A stretch of DNA of 64,000 nucleotides from Salminus brasiliensis. Lineage: Eukaryota; Chordata; Actinopteri; Characiformes; Bryconidae. Below, piece by piece: positions 43,902 through 57,600 of this stretch. The stretch's first letter is position 1. Every line of letters begins with the position of its first letter. The DNA lies in NCBI RefSeq assembly GCF_030463535.1, contig NC_132892.1:30648936-30712935 (forward strand), read 5' to 3'. A program made the translations under genes and the position numbers. Under the pieces are notes generated by a model, which saw only the letters and a program-made list of their open reading frames with translations, made no database searches and was not told the DNA's origin.

Positions 43902-46900
43902 TGTGTGCGCACATTTGCACATCTATGTCAGCAATGGGTGCAATTTAAAGTAGCTGAAAGCATTCATTAGAAGGGGTGTCCACAAACATTTGGACATGTA
44001 GTGTACATGTAGAGCAATTGTTGCAGGCCAGAAGGCAGCAGGGCTTTAATTAAGTCCCAGACAGTTTATGCAGAGGACGTCTGGGAAAAGAGGATGTCTT
44101 GCGAAATCCTTGTATCTCCATTATTATTATTTTTTTTTTTTTACCTTTTTACAGACTTAATGTGAATCTGGCAGCTGTTATTTACATTGAATCAGAACTT
44201 CATGATGAACGGACCAATAGAAATGCTCCACAATTGCTTGACATGTTTGTACATTGTTTTTTTGTGACCGTGCCGATGTGAAGTCTTTCAGCAGATAAAA
44301 AGAGAGAGAGTCTGACAGCAGCAGTGTTACAATCAGGCTCATCCTTCATTTGACTAAGCAAGTTTGCTTACAGGGCGGTGCACAGAGGAGCTGTTTAATG
44401 CAGAGCTGCCGTGTGTTTAATCGGGTCAGTGAGTGGCTCCTCCCAAACCAGCCGAGCTCGGAGTCTGGTTTTAAACTGGTTAATGATCGGCATTCGGCAG
44501 CTCAATCATTACACACGAAAGGCAGACCTGCAGCTGCAGGAGAAATATATATAGAACCACTGCTTTCACTGAAGAACTCTCGAAGAACCATTTCTTTTAG
44601 TAGATACAGAATCAGTTATAGTAGTTACTGAACCCTAGCAGTAACTGAATCATTTACAGTACTCACTGAATCATTTATAGTATAACTAGGATCATATTAG
44701 TAGATACAGAATCAGTTATAGTAGTTACTGAACCCTAGCAGTCACTGAATCATTTACAGTGCTCACTGAATCATTTATAGTATAACTAGGATCATATTAG
44801 TAGATACAGAATCAGTTATAGTAGTTACTGAACCCTAGCAGTAACTGAATCATTTACAGTACTCACTGAATCATTTATAGTATAACTAGGATCATATTAG
44901 TAGATACAGAATCAGTTATAGTAGTTACTGAACCCTAGCAGTCACTGAATCATTTACAGTACTCACTGAATCATTGATAGTATAACTAGGATCATATTAG
45001 TAGATACAGAATCAGTTATAGTAGTTACTGAACCCTAGCAGTCACTGAATCATTTACAGTACTCACTGAATCATTGATAGTATAACTAGGATCATATTAG
45101 TAGATACAGAATCAGTTATAGTAGTTACTGAACCCTAGCAGTAACTGAATCATTTATAGTATAACTAGGATCATATTAGTAGATACAGAATCAGTTATAG
45201 TAGTTACTGAACCCTAGCAGTAACTGAATCATTTACAGTACTCACTGAATCATTTATAGTATAACTAGGATCATATTAGTAGATACAGAATCAGTTATAG
45301 TAGTTACTGAACCCTAGCAGTAACTGAATCATTTACAGTACTCACTGAATCATTGATAGTATAACTAGGATCATATTAGTAGATACAGAATCAGTTATAG
45401 TAGTTACTGAACCCTAGCAGTAACTGAATCATTTATAGTATAACTAGGATCATATTAGTAGATACAGAATCAGTTATAGTAGTTACTGAACCCTAGCAGT
45501 AACTGAATCATTTACAGTACTCACTGAATCATTTATAGTATAACTAGGATCATATTAGTAGATACAGAATCAGTTATAGTAGTTACTGAACCCTAGCAGT
45601 AACTGAATCATTTACAGTACTCACTGAATCATTTATAGTATAACTAGGATCATATTAGTAGATACAGAATCAGTTATAGTAGTTACTGAACCCTAGCAGT
45701 CACTGAATCATTTACAGTACTCACTGAATCATTGATAGTATAACTAGGATCATATTAGTAGATACAGAATTAGTTATAGTAGTTACTGAACCCTAGCAGT
45801 AACTGAATCATTGACAGTATAACTAGGATCATATTAGTAGATACAGAATCAGTTATAGTAGTTACTGAACCCTAGCAGTAACTGAATCATTTACAGTACT
45901 CACTGAATCATTGATAGTATAACTAGGATCATATTAGTAGATACAGAATCAGTTATAGTAGTTACTGAACCCTAGCAGTAACTGAATCATTTACAGTACT
46001 CACTGAATCATTTATAGTATAACTAGGATCATATTAGTAGATACAGAATCAGTTATAGTAGTTACTGAACCCTAGCAGTCACTGAATCATTTACAGTACT
46101 CACTGAATCATTGATAGTATAACTAGGATCATATTAGTAGATACAGAATTAGTTATAGTAGTTACTGAACCCTAGCAGTAACTGAATCATTGACAGTATA
46201 ACTAGGATCATATTAGTAGATACAGAATCAGTTATAGTAGTTACTGAACCCTAGCAGACACTGAATCATTTACAGTACTCACTGAATCATTGATAGTATA
46301 ACTAGGATCATATTAGTAGATACAGAATTAGTTATAGTAGTTACTGAACCCTAGCAGTAACTGAATCATTTACAGTGCTCACTGAATCATTTATAGTATA
46401 ACTAGGATCATATTAGTAGATACAGAATCAGTTATAGTAGTTACTGAACCCTAGCAGTCACTGAATCATTTACAGTACTCACTGAATCATTGATAGTATA
46501 ACTAGGATCATATTAGTAGATACAGAATCAGTTATAGTAGTTACTGAACCCTAGCAGTCACTGAATCATTTACAGTACTCACTGAATCATTGATAGTATA
46601 ACTAGGATCATATTAGTAGATACAGAATCAGTTATAGTAGTTACTGAACCCTAGCAGTAACTGAATCATTTACAGTACTCACTGAATCATTTATAGTATA
46701 AATAGGATCATTTATAGTAGATGCAGAATAATTTATAGTAGTTATCGAACCCTATCAGTCACTGAATCATTTATAGTACTCACTGAATCATTTATAGTAT
46801 AACTAGGATCATTTATAGTAAATACAGAATCAGTTATAGTAGTTACTGAACCCTAGCAGTAACTGAATCATTTACAGTACTCACTGAATCATTTATAGTA

Positions 46901-47757
46901 TAAATAGGATCATTTATAGTAGATGCAGAATAATTTATAGTAGTGACTGAACCCTAGCAGTAACTGAATCATTTACAGTACTCACTGAATCATTTATAGT
47001 ATAACTAGGATCATTTATAGTAAATACAGTATAGTTTATAGTGGTTACTGAATCATTTATAGTAGATACTGAATTATTTTAGTATATATAGGATCATTTA
47101 TAGTATATACAGGACAGTTTATAGTAGTTACTGAATCATAGCAGTCACTGAATCATTTAGAGTAGATACTGAATCATTTTTAGTGTAGAGGATCTGTTCA
47201 CCTCAGTACACCTACACATTCATGCAGTTATCTAATCTGCCAATCGTGTGGCAGCAGTGCAAGGCTTAAAATCCTGCAGATTCAGGCCAGGCCAGGCCAG
47301 ATTGTGATTTTGAGCGTGGGGTGATTGTTGGTGTCAGAAGGACTGAGCTGAGTGTTTCTAGAGCTGCTGGTCTCCTGGGGTTTTCAGCACAGCAGTCTGT
47401 AGTGTTCCTCAGAACAGTGGAGTAAAGGAAACACATCCAGAGAGCATCAGTTCCTTGTTATTGAGAGAGGTCAACAGAGCATGATCAGACTGGTTGGAGC
47501 TGACAGAAAGGCTACAGGAACTCCATGACCACTCTGTACAATTGTGGTGAGCAGAAAAGCAGGTCAGAACGTACAACAACACAACAACACTGGAGGAGGC
47601 TGGCCTACAACAGCCGAAGCCCAGGTCAGGTTCCACTTCTGTCAGCCAAGACCAGAAAGCTGAGGCTGCAGTGGATCAGAACAGGCTCACCAACACTGGA
47701 CAGTTGAGGATGGAGGACCGCAGTCATCCTGTGATATTACATTAATTCTCTACAGAG

Positions 47758-47823
<66 letters not shown>

Positions 47824-48028
47824 CGCATTTGCACATTTGTGTCAGCAATGAGTGCAACTTAAAGTAGCTAAAGGCATTCCACAAAGGGGTGTCCACAAAC
47901 ATTTGGACACGAAGTGTACATGTAGAGCAATTGTTGCAGGCCAGAAGATGGGGCTTTAACACAAGACTGCTAGTGCTGTCTCAGCGCAAGAGAGGAAGAG
48001 TTCCTTGGGAAGTTCACAAGGACACATA

Positions 48029-48080
<52 letters not shown>

Positions 48081-48348
48081 TTAAGACTCTTCGGCTCTTG
48101 TCCTACAGAAAGTGAGTTAAACACGCCCTGCAGAGGCACAGGACATTCTGTAAGCTCTGACGTCACGTCCGGTCCTCAGACAATGCAGGGATGGAGACTG
48201 TTTTAATCCGATGAGGCGCAGGCCCACGGTCATGGTAAGACACACACACACACACAGCTGTCACGCAAACAAACAGAATACAAGACACAACCCACTAAAA
48301 CCAACAAGATCAAGCTACACAAACAGCTCACTATACACAACCATCACA

Positions 48349-48388
<40 letters not shown>

Positions 48389-49828
48389 CAGGACCAGTGT
48401 GAGGGAGGTGTGTGTACCGTGTCCTGAGGGAGAGAAGAAAAAAAGAGTAATCTAATCTCAGCGCGCTTTGAGTCCACAAACGAGCCAATCTCACAAACGC
48501 ACAAACACGCACAATGAGCCTCTTCCTGACGCTCCTGGGAAAATACCCAGAAATCAGACACCAGTTCACCCTGTAAAACAACAGCATGGGCCAGTACAAC
48601 GTGCTGGTTCTTCACACTCATATGCTACATGTCCAAAAGTATGTGGACACCCCATCTGATGAATACTGATTCAGCTATTCAGCTATTTCAGTTGCACCTA
48701 TCGCTGACACAGCTTGTCTGGTCCCTGTAGAGAAGAAGCACTGCCAATAGAATAGGACTCTCTGGAGCAGATAAACATCATGACCTTATTATAGCACCAT
48801 GCTGTCTAATGCCAGGCGTGGGCTAGAGACAGGGGTGTAAATAAAGCCCCCCAGCATTGAGAAGCTGTGGAGCAGTGGAAGAACTGTGTTCTCTGGAATG
48901 ATGGATGGTGGTGGAGCTCCATCCAGGAGTTTTGGGATGAGCTGGGGAGTCAGGGATGATGATGAGGGATGATGAGGTGAACCGACCTCACTAACGCTCT
49001 AGCTGAATGCAATCAAATCCTCACAGCAATTCTCCTCCCAAATCTAGTAGAAAGCTTGCAATCATTATTATTGGTCTGATATTAAAATAATGGCTGATAA
49101 TTATGGCTGACTAATGTACCATACGCACACTGGAAAAATGCAAGTTAGAGGGTCAATGACAAGCAAGCGGAGGCGGGGCTTAGTGAGGATTGGGACTGGG
49201 GTAGAAAGCAACCAATCAGAGGCTTTTCTGCTTCAAACGTTGAAGTGCCGCCCATTGGGAGCTTCAACAATTGGAAGGTCACCAACCACTGCTACATAAC
49301 AGACTTAGAAAATCCTCACTATTGTATAATCAATTGAGGTGGATTTGCAGAAGCAGCTGCAGATCTGAATATTTAACCTCTAGGGGGCGCACTTGCCAGG
49401 TTTAGAACAGCAAAAGTCTAAATGAACAGAATAACGGTTCATTTCTACTCCCTTTACATGTGAATATTACGCTACGCTGTAGTTATCGCTGCCCACATAC
49501 TTCTATGCGTCCTTTACGTAGGCATGGATGTTGAGCAGTACGTGCACTAGAGGGCAGCTTGGAGTCAAATGTTAATGTTAAAACGGTGTAAATGGCTGTA
49601 AAGGGTGTAAAAACAGTGTAAAGTTTCTTTTCTGGCAGACTTTCTTCTTGGAAGTGTCCTTATTGGAGTGGCTGTATTTCGCTTAAACTACTGGCTACAC
49701 TGCCCCCTATGTTTTTTGGTGGTACTGCTCTGTTTTGTCGGTAAGCTTTCAGAAAACATGCAATGCTCGGGCGAATGCTCCTATCTGTAATCACTGTCCG
49801 GATACTTACGTGAATGTATGTGTGTGAT

Positions 49829-49869
<41 letters not shown>

Positions 49870-50119
49870 ACCTTATTAACTAAAAGAGGATGCAGTATCA
49901 TCACTGGCCATGCTTTATGCACTCACGTACACACGCACACACACACACCTCAGCAGCATGTACCTGTGGGCTGATGTGTGTTGTGCTGAGATCCGTGTGG
50001 CACTCGCTCTCTGTGTGTGATGGAGAGGGGGATGGTGGGAGGAGAAGAGGAGTAAAGGGGTCAGGACGGAGTGAGGGAGATCCGATTAACACTGAAGGAG
50101 AGATGGGTGGAGTCTGTGG

Positions 50120-50161
<42 letters not shown>

Positions 50162-50221
50162 TTACTGTTCATCACCTGAACAAGTTGAACAGGTGTCTTA
50201 CCTGGCTTGGTCTGTCTGAAA

Positions 50222-50252
<31 letters not shown>

Positions 50253-53200
50253 TCAGGAGGCTGGTCCTGGAGTGAAACAGTGCTGTGAAAGGCAGAGCGC
50301 TCTCTGCACTGTCCACACAGACCTCACACCAGTGAACGTTTGGTGATGCCCCAGTCCCTCATAATTCTGATCAAATTCAATAAAGTCTGAGTTTATAATA
50401 AATACCGCGATTCTTACTATCTGTGTTTAACCGCTGTGTCAGCGGTCCTCCAGCTACAGTTTCCATACAGTGTATTCAGGGTGTTTAGATACTATACACC
50501 TCACACACCTGGCTTGTAACTAACTAATTAACTAAGTAACTAACTAAGCAGTAAACTACTTACCTAAAATGATCTGATTAATTAAATCACCAACCAAATA
50601 ATATTTTATAAGTAACCAACTGATTAAATCCCAAACAACTCACAATTTAACTAGTTAAATAACAACTAGTCAAACTAACAAACAGATTGACTAACTAACT
50701 AACTACTAAGCCACTAACTGATTAATTCACTAGCCAGCCCACTATTTAAAATAAACTTTTAAGTATTCATTCATATTTAACCAACCAATTTATTCATATG
50801 TATCTAACTAACCAACTGATTAATTCACTAACCAACCCATTCACTAACCAACCAATTTATTCATATGTATCTAACTAACCAACTGATTAATTCACTAACC
50901 AACCAATTAATTCATATGTATCTAACTAACCAACTGATTAATTCACTAACCAACCCATTCACTAACCAACCAATTGGTTCATATGTATCTAACTAACCAA
51001 CTGATTAATTCACTAACCAACTGATTAATTCACTAACCAACTGATTAATTCACTAACCAACCAATTTATTCATATGTATCTAACTAACCAACTGATTAAT
51101 TCACTAACCAACCAATTAATTCATATGTATCTAACTAACCAACTAATTAATTCACTAACCAACCCATTCACTAACCAACCAATTGGTTCATATGTATCTA
51201 ACTAACCAACTGATTAATTCACTAACCAACCCATTCACTAACCAACCAATTAATTCATATGTATCTAACCAACTGATTAATTCACTAACCAACCCATTCA
51301 CTAACCAACCAATTAATTCATATGTATCTAACCAACTGATTAATTCACTAACCAACTGATTAATTCACTAACCAACCAATTAATTCATATGTATCTAACT
51401 AACCAACTGATTAATTCACTAACCAACCAATTAATTCATATGTATCTAACCAACTGATTAATTCACTAACCAACCCATTCACTAACCAACCAATTAATTC
51501 ATATGTATCTAACCAACTGATTAATTCACTAACCAACCCATTCACTAACCAACCAATTTATTCATATGTATCTAACTAACCAAGCAAGCAGACTAGTTGA
51601 TTAATTTACCAATTTACCAACTCTCTACTTAACTAGCTAACTACCTAACTAACTTACCACGTGATTTATTCACTAACCAGCTCACAATTTAACTACATAA
51701 GCAACACACTAATTCATTCACTTACCAAACATATCTACTACTTCAAATACTTAACCAGCTAACTGAGTAGACCCAGGGGTTAATGTACTCACCAACTAGC
51801 TTACTATTTAACTAGTTCTATGACTAATTAATTCATGGATCTAATTAATCCACTAACCAACTACCTACTAACTGATTAATTCACTAATCAACCAAATAAT
51901 GAATTACCTACTTACTTACTAATTAATGAGTTATGTAAAAGCTTACTGGTTAATTAACATATTAACCAGCTTCATATTTCAATACCCAGCTACCTGATTA
52001 ACCAGTAAAGTAACAAAACAACAACACGTGTGTTCCACTAACCAGCTCACTAACTAGTTAACTACCTAATTAATCTGATTAACAGATATTGAGCTAACAA
52101 GCTCAGTATTTAATTACCTAATTAATTATCTAACTGCACAATATTTAACTAGTTAACTAACTAACAAATGAACCATCTGACTGAGACTGTATTTCAACTT
52201 CTTTTTTTAACCAGTTAACAAAGTAACTGGTTATCACACTAACCAGCCCGATAGTCAACTAACTAACTGTCTAACTAATTAGTTACTAGTTACTACATGG
52301 TTAACAAACACACACTATCTGTTTAACTTACTAACTAACCCGCTCACTAACTAACTAACTAAATCACTAGTTAAGCTTCTATGGCTGCATATGTGGTCAG
52401 TGATCAACCGTGTGAGCATGCTAAAGGGTGAAGAACCTTTTCGGAACCATTAAATGGGTTCTCTGAGTTGTGATGGTTACACTTTTCAACAGGACACACT
52501 GATGCTGTGTGAAACTATCTGTTTAAAGACCCCCCCCACACACACACACTCTCACACACACATAAAAACGCCCCCCTTTCTTCCTCTCGGTTTCAGTTTG
52601 CTCTCCACAGGGAGGGGCAGCACATACACACAATGGCTGCACGCTCAGTCTTCAGTTTCAGCACTGAAAAAGGACAAATCACGACACACACACACACACA
52701 CACACACACCATAACACACTCTGTTACCCGATAATGTAGCTGATTGTACAGGGATTTTTTCCCATACGTCAGTCTGGCGTTCCTTTACACAGAATATCTG
52801 ACCCAAACCCGACCTGTACCCTGGATTCTGAGACCTGACCCGATCCGATCCAATTAGGCCTGACTGGTACTGGTCAGTGTAAGCCTGACCCTTCCTCTGA
52901 TTGTGTACCACTTCTGATTGTGGTGGCAGTGATCTGCTCAGAGCCTAATCATACTGCGCTTCTGGATATGGACATGGACAAAAGTATTGGGACACCTGCT
53001 TATGCATTAGTTCTTCTGAACTCAAGGGTATTAAAAAGAGTTCCTCCTGCTTTTGTTGGAGTAACTGTCTCTACTGTCCAGAGAGGAAGGCTTTCTACTA
53101 GATTTTGGAGCTGAGGCATTGCTGTGAGGATTTGATTGATTGCATTTAGCGACAAGAGTGTTAGTGAGGACAGAATGTTTGATGATAATCAGCCCACCAC

Positions 53201-53787
53201 CTCACCCCCAACTCCAAGCTCATCACAGAAGTATTGGATGAAGCGCCACCAACCATTCCAATCATTCCAGAGAACACAGTTAGTCTTCCACTGCTCCACA
53301 GCTCCTCAATGCTGGGGGGCTTTATTTATACCCCTCTAGCCCACGCCTGGCATTAGGCAGCATGGTGCCGATAGGTTTGTTTGTTTTATTTGCTCCAGAG
53401 AGTCCTATTCTATTGGCAGTACTGTTGTGTGTGTGTGTCTGTCAGCAATGAGTGGAGCTTAAAGTAGCTGAATGCATTCATTAGAAGGAGTGTCCACAAA
53501 CATTTGGACAGATAGTGTAACAGAATGACAGCCGGTAACGGAAGGTCTTCCTCCCTCCCTCCCTCCGGGCACAGAAACAGACACGGGCGTGAGTGTGTAT
53601 AAGGTTGCATCCGTGTGTGTGTGTGCGCGCATGTGTGTGTGTGTGTTGCACTGCTGTAACGTAATTTAGCTAGCTAACATTCATCTGCCATTATTTACTG
53701 CAGTGGAGAAACGAGGGCTTGACCTGGAGGCTCTTGTTTGGCATCAAAACACTAACACACGACAGCATCTGCACTGTGCCACACCTA

Positions 53788-53826
<39 letters not shown>

Positions 53827-54606
53827 TGGGGGAGGGAGGGAGAGTGGTTTGTCATTGAACCTGATGAGATATGGATCAAATGCACCCACAGTCCCAGACA
53901 ACATTTTTATGTGGGGCTCACATGGATGAAATGTGGGCTAGGTGGGTTCTAAGTGGGTTCCAGGTGGGTTCCAGGTGGGTATGGGCATGTGTTGTTACTG
54001 GGACCCAGTTGGGCTTCCCGAATGGGCTCCATTGTTACAGCCCACCTTAATCTCAATGGGTCCCATCTAGACACATGTGCAGTCTCCAATCCAGATAGGG
54101 CCCATGTTTAACCCCTCCTGGTCCCATCACCAACCCTGGTGGGCATCCATATATTCTATGTTATCTGGGGTGTTCAGTAAAAAAGTACAGTACAGTGGAG
54201 AAGCAATCAATCAAATCCTCACAGCAATGCTCCAGCTCCAAAATCTAGTAGAACGCCTTCTTCTCTGGACAGTAGAGACAGTTACTCCAACAGAAGCAGG
54301 ATACACTATTTTTAATACCCCTGATTTGAGAAGAAACAGTGAATGAGCAGGTGTCCAAATACTTTTGTCCACCAGTATGTATATCAGGGCCATCTCAACC
54401 ACCTAGAGAGAGCATGATTAATTAAGCACTCTGGGAGTCCTGGTTACGGATGTCCGTGGCATCACCAGGGGTCGAACCCTCGACCTCAGCTGACCTGCTG
54501 TCCTTTTTGATGAGTTTTTAATAACAATAACATGTCGGATGCAATATTCCTCACTGCTGAGCCTGTAAGCACTGAACTGGAGCAGGACGATCTTCATAGC
54601 GCTTGT

Positions 54607-54657
<51 letters not shown>

Positions 54658-57600
54658 TGCGTATACTCGTGTCCAAGTCTTTGCTATTGTGTCTGGCTTA
54701 TCATTCTCATTCAGATTATATAACCGAGCTTTTCTGCTATTGTCCGAATGGTCACGTCCAGACCAGTGTAAATACCCTCTCCCGCTGGCTGTACGGCTGC
54801 TATTGTCCTGAAGTCCAGTCTCTGTGAAAATGGGGGTAAAAATCCTGAAAAACACGTCTTTCTACTGTAAGGAAGTGCTGTTTCCGTCCCTCTCTCAGTC
54901 ATACAGAATTAGCCCCTCTGTCCAAATGGACCTGCTGTATATTTTCCTTAGTGTAAGTCTAAATGGAGGCGTTTGGGACATGGCCCCTCTGTAGGGTGGG
55001 CCTCCACTTCCTGGACTTCCTCTCATACACTTCACCCCACTGTCTCAACTACACGACAAACGGCCGATCCTGAGACTAGAGAACAAACATACTCTGTACG
55101 GCCAGTTTATCAGAAACACCTACTGTATAAGTTCACGTTGTAAGATGACAGTGACAGACTGTAACTGAGTTTCCAATAAAGTGGCCAAGGAGTGTTCCAG
55201 CAAGGTTTCTAAAGAAATGGCCAGTGAGGCTGACCTACCAGAGAGGGGTTTCCAATAAAGTGGCCAGTGAGGTGGAGCTACAGGAGAGGGGTTTCCAATA
55301 AAGTGGCCAGTGAGGTGGAGCTACAGGAGAGGGGTTTCCAATAAAGTGGCCAGTGAGGTGGAGCTACAGGAGAGGGGTTTCCAATAAAGTGGCCAGTGAG
55401 GTGGAGCTACAGGAGAGGGGTTTCTAATAAAGTGGCCAGTGAGGTGGAGCTACAGGAGAGGGGTTTCTAATAAAGTGGCCAGTGAGGTGGAGCTACAGGA
55501 GAGGGGTTTCTAATAAAGTGGCCAGCAAGGTGGAATTACAACGGAGGGGTTTTCAATTATGTGGCCATACAGGTTAAGCTACAGGAGAGGGGTTTCCAAT
55601 AAAGTGGCCAGCAACGTTGAGCTACAGGAGAGGGATTTCTAATAAAGTGGCCAGCAACGTTGAGCTACAGGAGAGGGGTTTCTAATAAAGTGGCCAGCAA
55701 CGTTGAGCTACAGGAGAGGGGTTTCTAATAAAATGGCCAATGAGGTTAAGCTACAGGACAGGGGTTTCCAATAAAGTGGCCAGCAAGGATGCGCTAAAGG
55801 AGAGGGGTTTCCAATAAAGTGGCCAGCAAGGTTGCTCTACAGGTGAGGGGTTTCCAATAAAGTGGCCAGCAAGGTTGCGCTACAGGAGAGGGGTTTCCAA
55901 TAAAGTGGCCAGCAACGTTGCTCTACAGGAGAAGGGTTTCCAATAAAGTAGCCAGCAACATTGAGCTACAGGAGAGGGGTTTCTAATAAAATGGCCAATG
56001 AGGTTAAGCTACAGGAGAGGGGTTTCCAATAAAGTGTCCAGCAACGTTGCTCTACAGGAGAGAGGTTTCTAATAAAGTGGCCAGCAAGGTTGCTCTACAG
56101 GAGAGGGGTTTCCAATAAAGTGGCCAGCAAGGTTGAGCAACAGGAGAGGGGTTTCCAATAAAGTGTCCAGCAAGGTTGAGCTAGAGGAGAGGGGTTTCCA
56201 ATAAAGTGGCCAGCAACGTTGTGGTACAGGAGAGGGGTTTCTGATAAAATGGCCAATAAGGTTAAGCTACAGGAGAAGGGTTTCCAAAAAAGTGGCCAGC
56301 AAGGTTGCTCTACAGGAGAGGGGTTTCTAATAAATTGGCCAGCAAGGTTGCGCTACAGGAGAGGGGTTTCCAATAAAGTGGCCAGCAAGATTGCGCTACA
56401 GGAGAGGGGTTTCTAATAAATTGGCCAGCAAGGTTAAGCTACAGGAGAGGGGTTTCCAATAAAGTGGCCAGCAACGTTGCTCTACAGGAGAAGGGTTTCC
56501 AATAAAGTGGCCAGCAACATTGAGCTACAGGAGAGGGGTTTCTAATAAAATGGCCAATGAGGTTAAGCTACAGGAGAGGGGTTTCCAATAAAGTGTCCAG
56601 CAAGGTTGCTCTACAGGAGAGGGGTTTCCAATAAAGTGGCCAGCAAGGTTGAGCAACAGGAGAGGGGTTTCCAATAAAGTGGCCAGCAAGGTTAAGCTAG
56701 AGGAGAGGGGTTTCCAATAAAGTGGCCAGCAATGTTGTGGTACAGGAATGGGGTTTCTGATAAAATGGCCAATAAGGTTAAGCTACAGGAGAAGGGTTTC
56801 CAATAAAGTGTCCAGCAAGGTTAAGCAACAGGAGAGGGGTTTCCAATAAAGTGGCCAGTGAGTGCATAATAGTGACAGGGTATTTTGGCTAGGTTGGGCG
56901 TGAAGCAGGGGTGAAGTGTGACTGTAGGAGTGGAAGGGTGTGGGCGAGGTGGTGCGGCTGTGCTGATCTCCTCGTTAAGTAAGTTAATCAGTCCTGGCAG
57001 CCGTGCTGAGGGACTGAATCACTAACCCTGTGCTCACCTCGCTCTCCCCCGGTGGGCTCTTCCTGCTAAAGCTATTATTCTGCCTTAGGTCAGAGGCTGA
57101 CTTACCGCAAGCTGTCCATGCCTGAGAACAGGGATTGTGTGTGTGTGTGATTCCTTTTCATAAGAAAGACAAATAACACTCCCTATTTCTGTGCTATCCT
57201 CAACTACCCTGTGTTTGAAAATCTCAAGAACCTTCAAGAATGACAAAGATCTCTCAGTTTTCTTGAGAAAACAGAGGGTAATGGTTCTATACAGAACAAT
57301 TTAGAGGCTTAAAGGGTTCTTCCCTCGTTAACAGCAGTTTTTTCTATGATGGAAAACCTGTAGATGGTTGCAGATAGTTATCTGTAGTTAATAATAATAA
57401 TAATAATAATTAAAATATATATATATGGTACTAAAGAGGGTTCCACGTGTTGGAACCGCTTTTCAGGACTATCTAGAATCTAGAAAAAGTCCACCGTCCA
57501 TCTCTCATTCTGTTCATACTGTATCTCTTCATTCACCCTTTAAGAGCCTGTAATGGTTCTAAATAGAACCATAACTAAAAAGAACTTTGGTTTTCTCTAT

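Noticed and set aside
53000-54402. Recurrent short frames beginning [10 protein letters not shown] or similar at many places
   Set aside because: They are translations of MITE family A ends (ggacaaaagtattgggacacc), not a gene family.
55180-56865. CRISPR-like regular array
   Set aside because: The units are contiguous with no unique spacers, the host is a vertebrate, and the unit contains a transposon end. The same applies to the 100-bp array at 44580.
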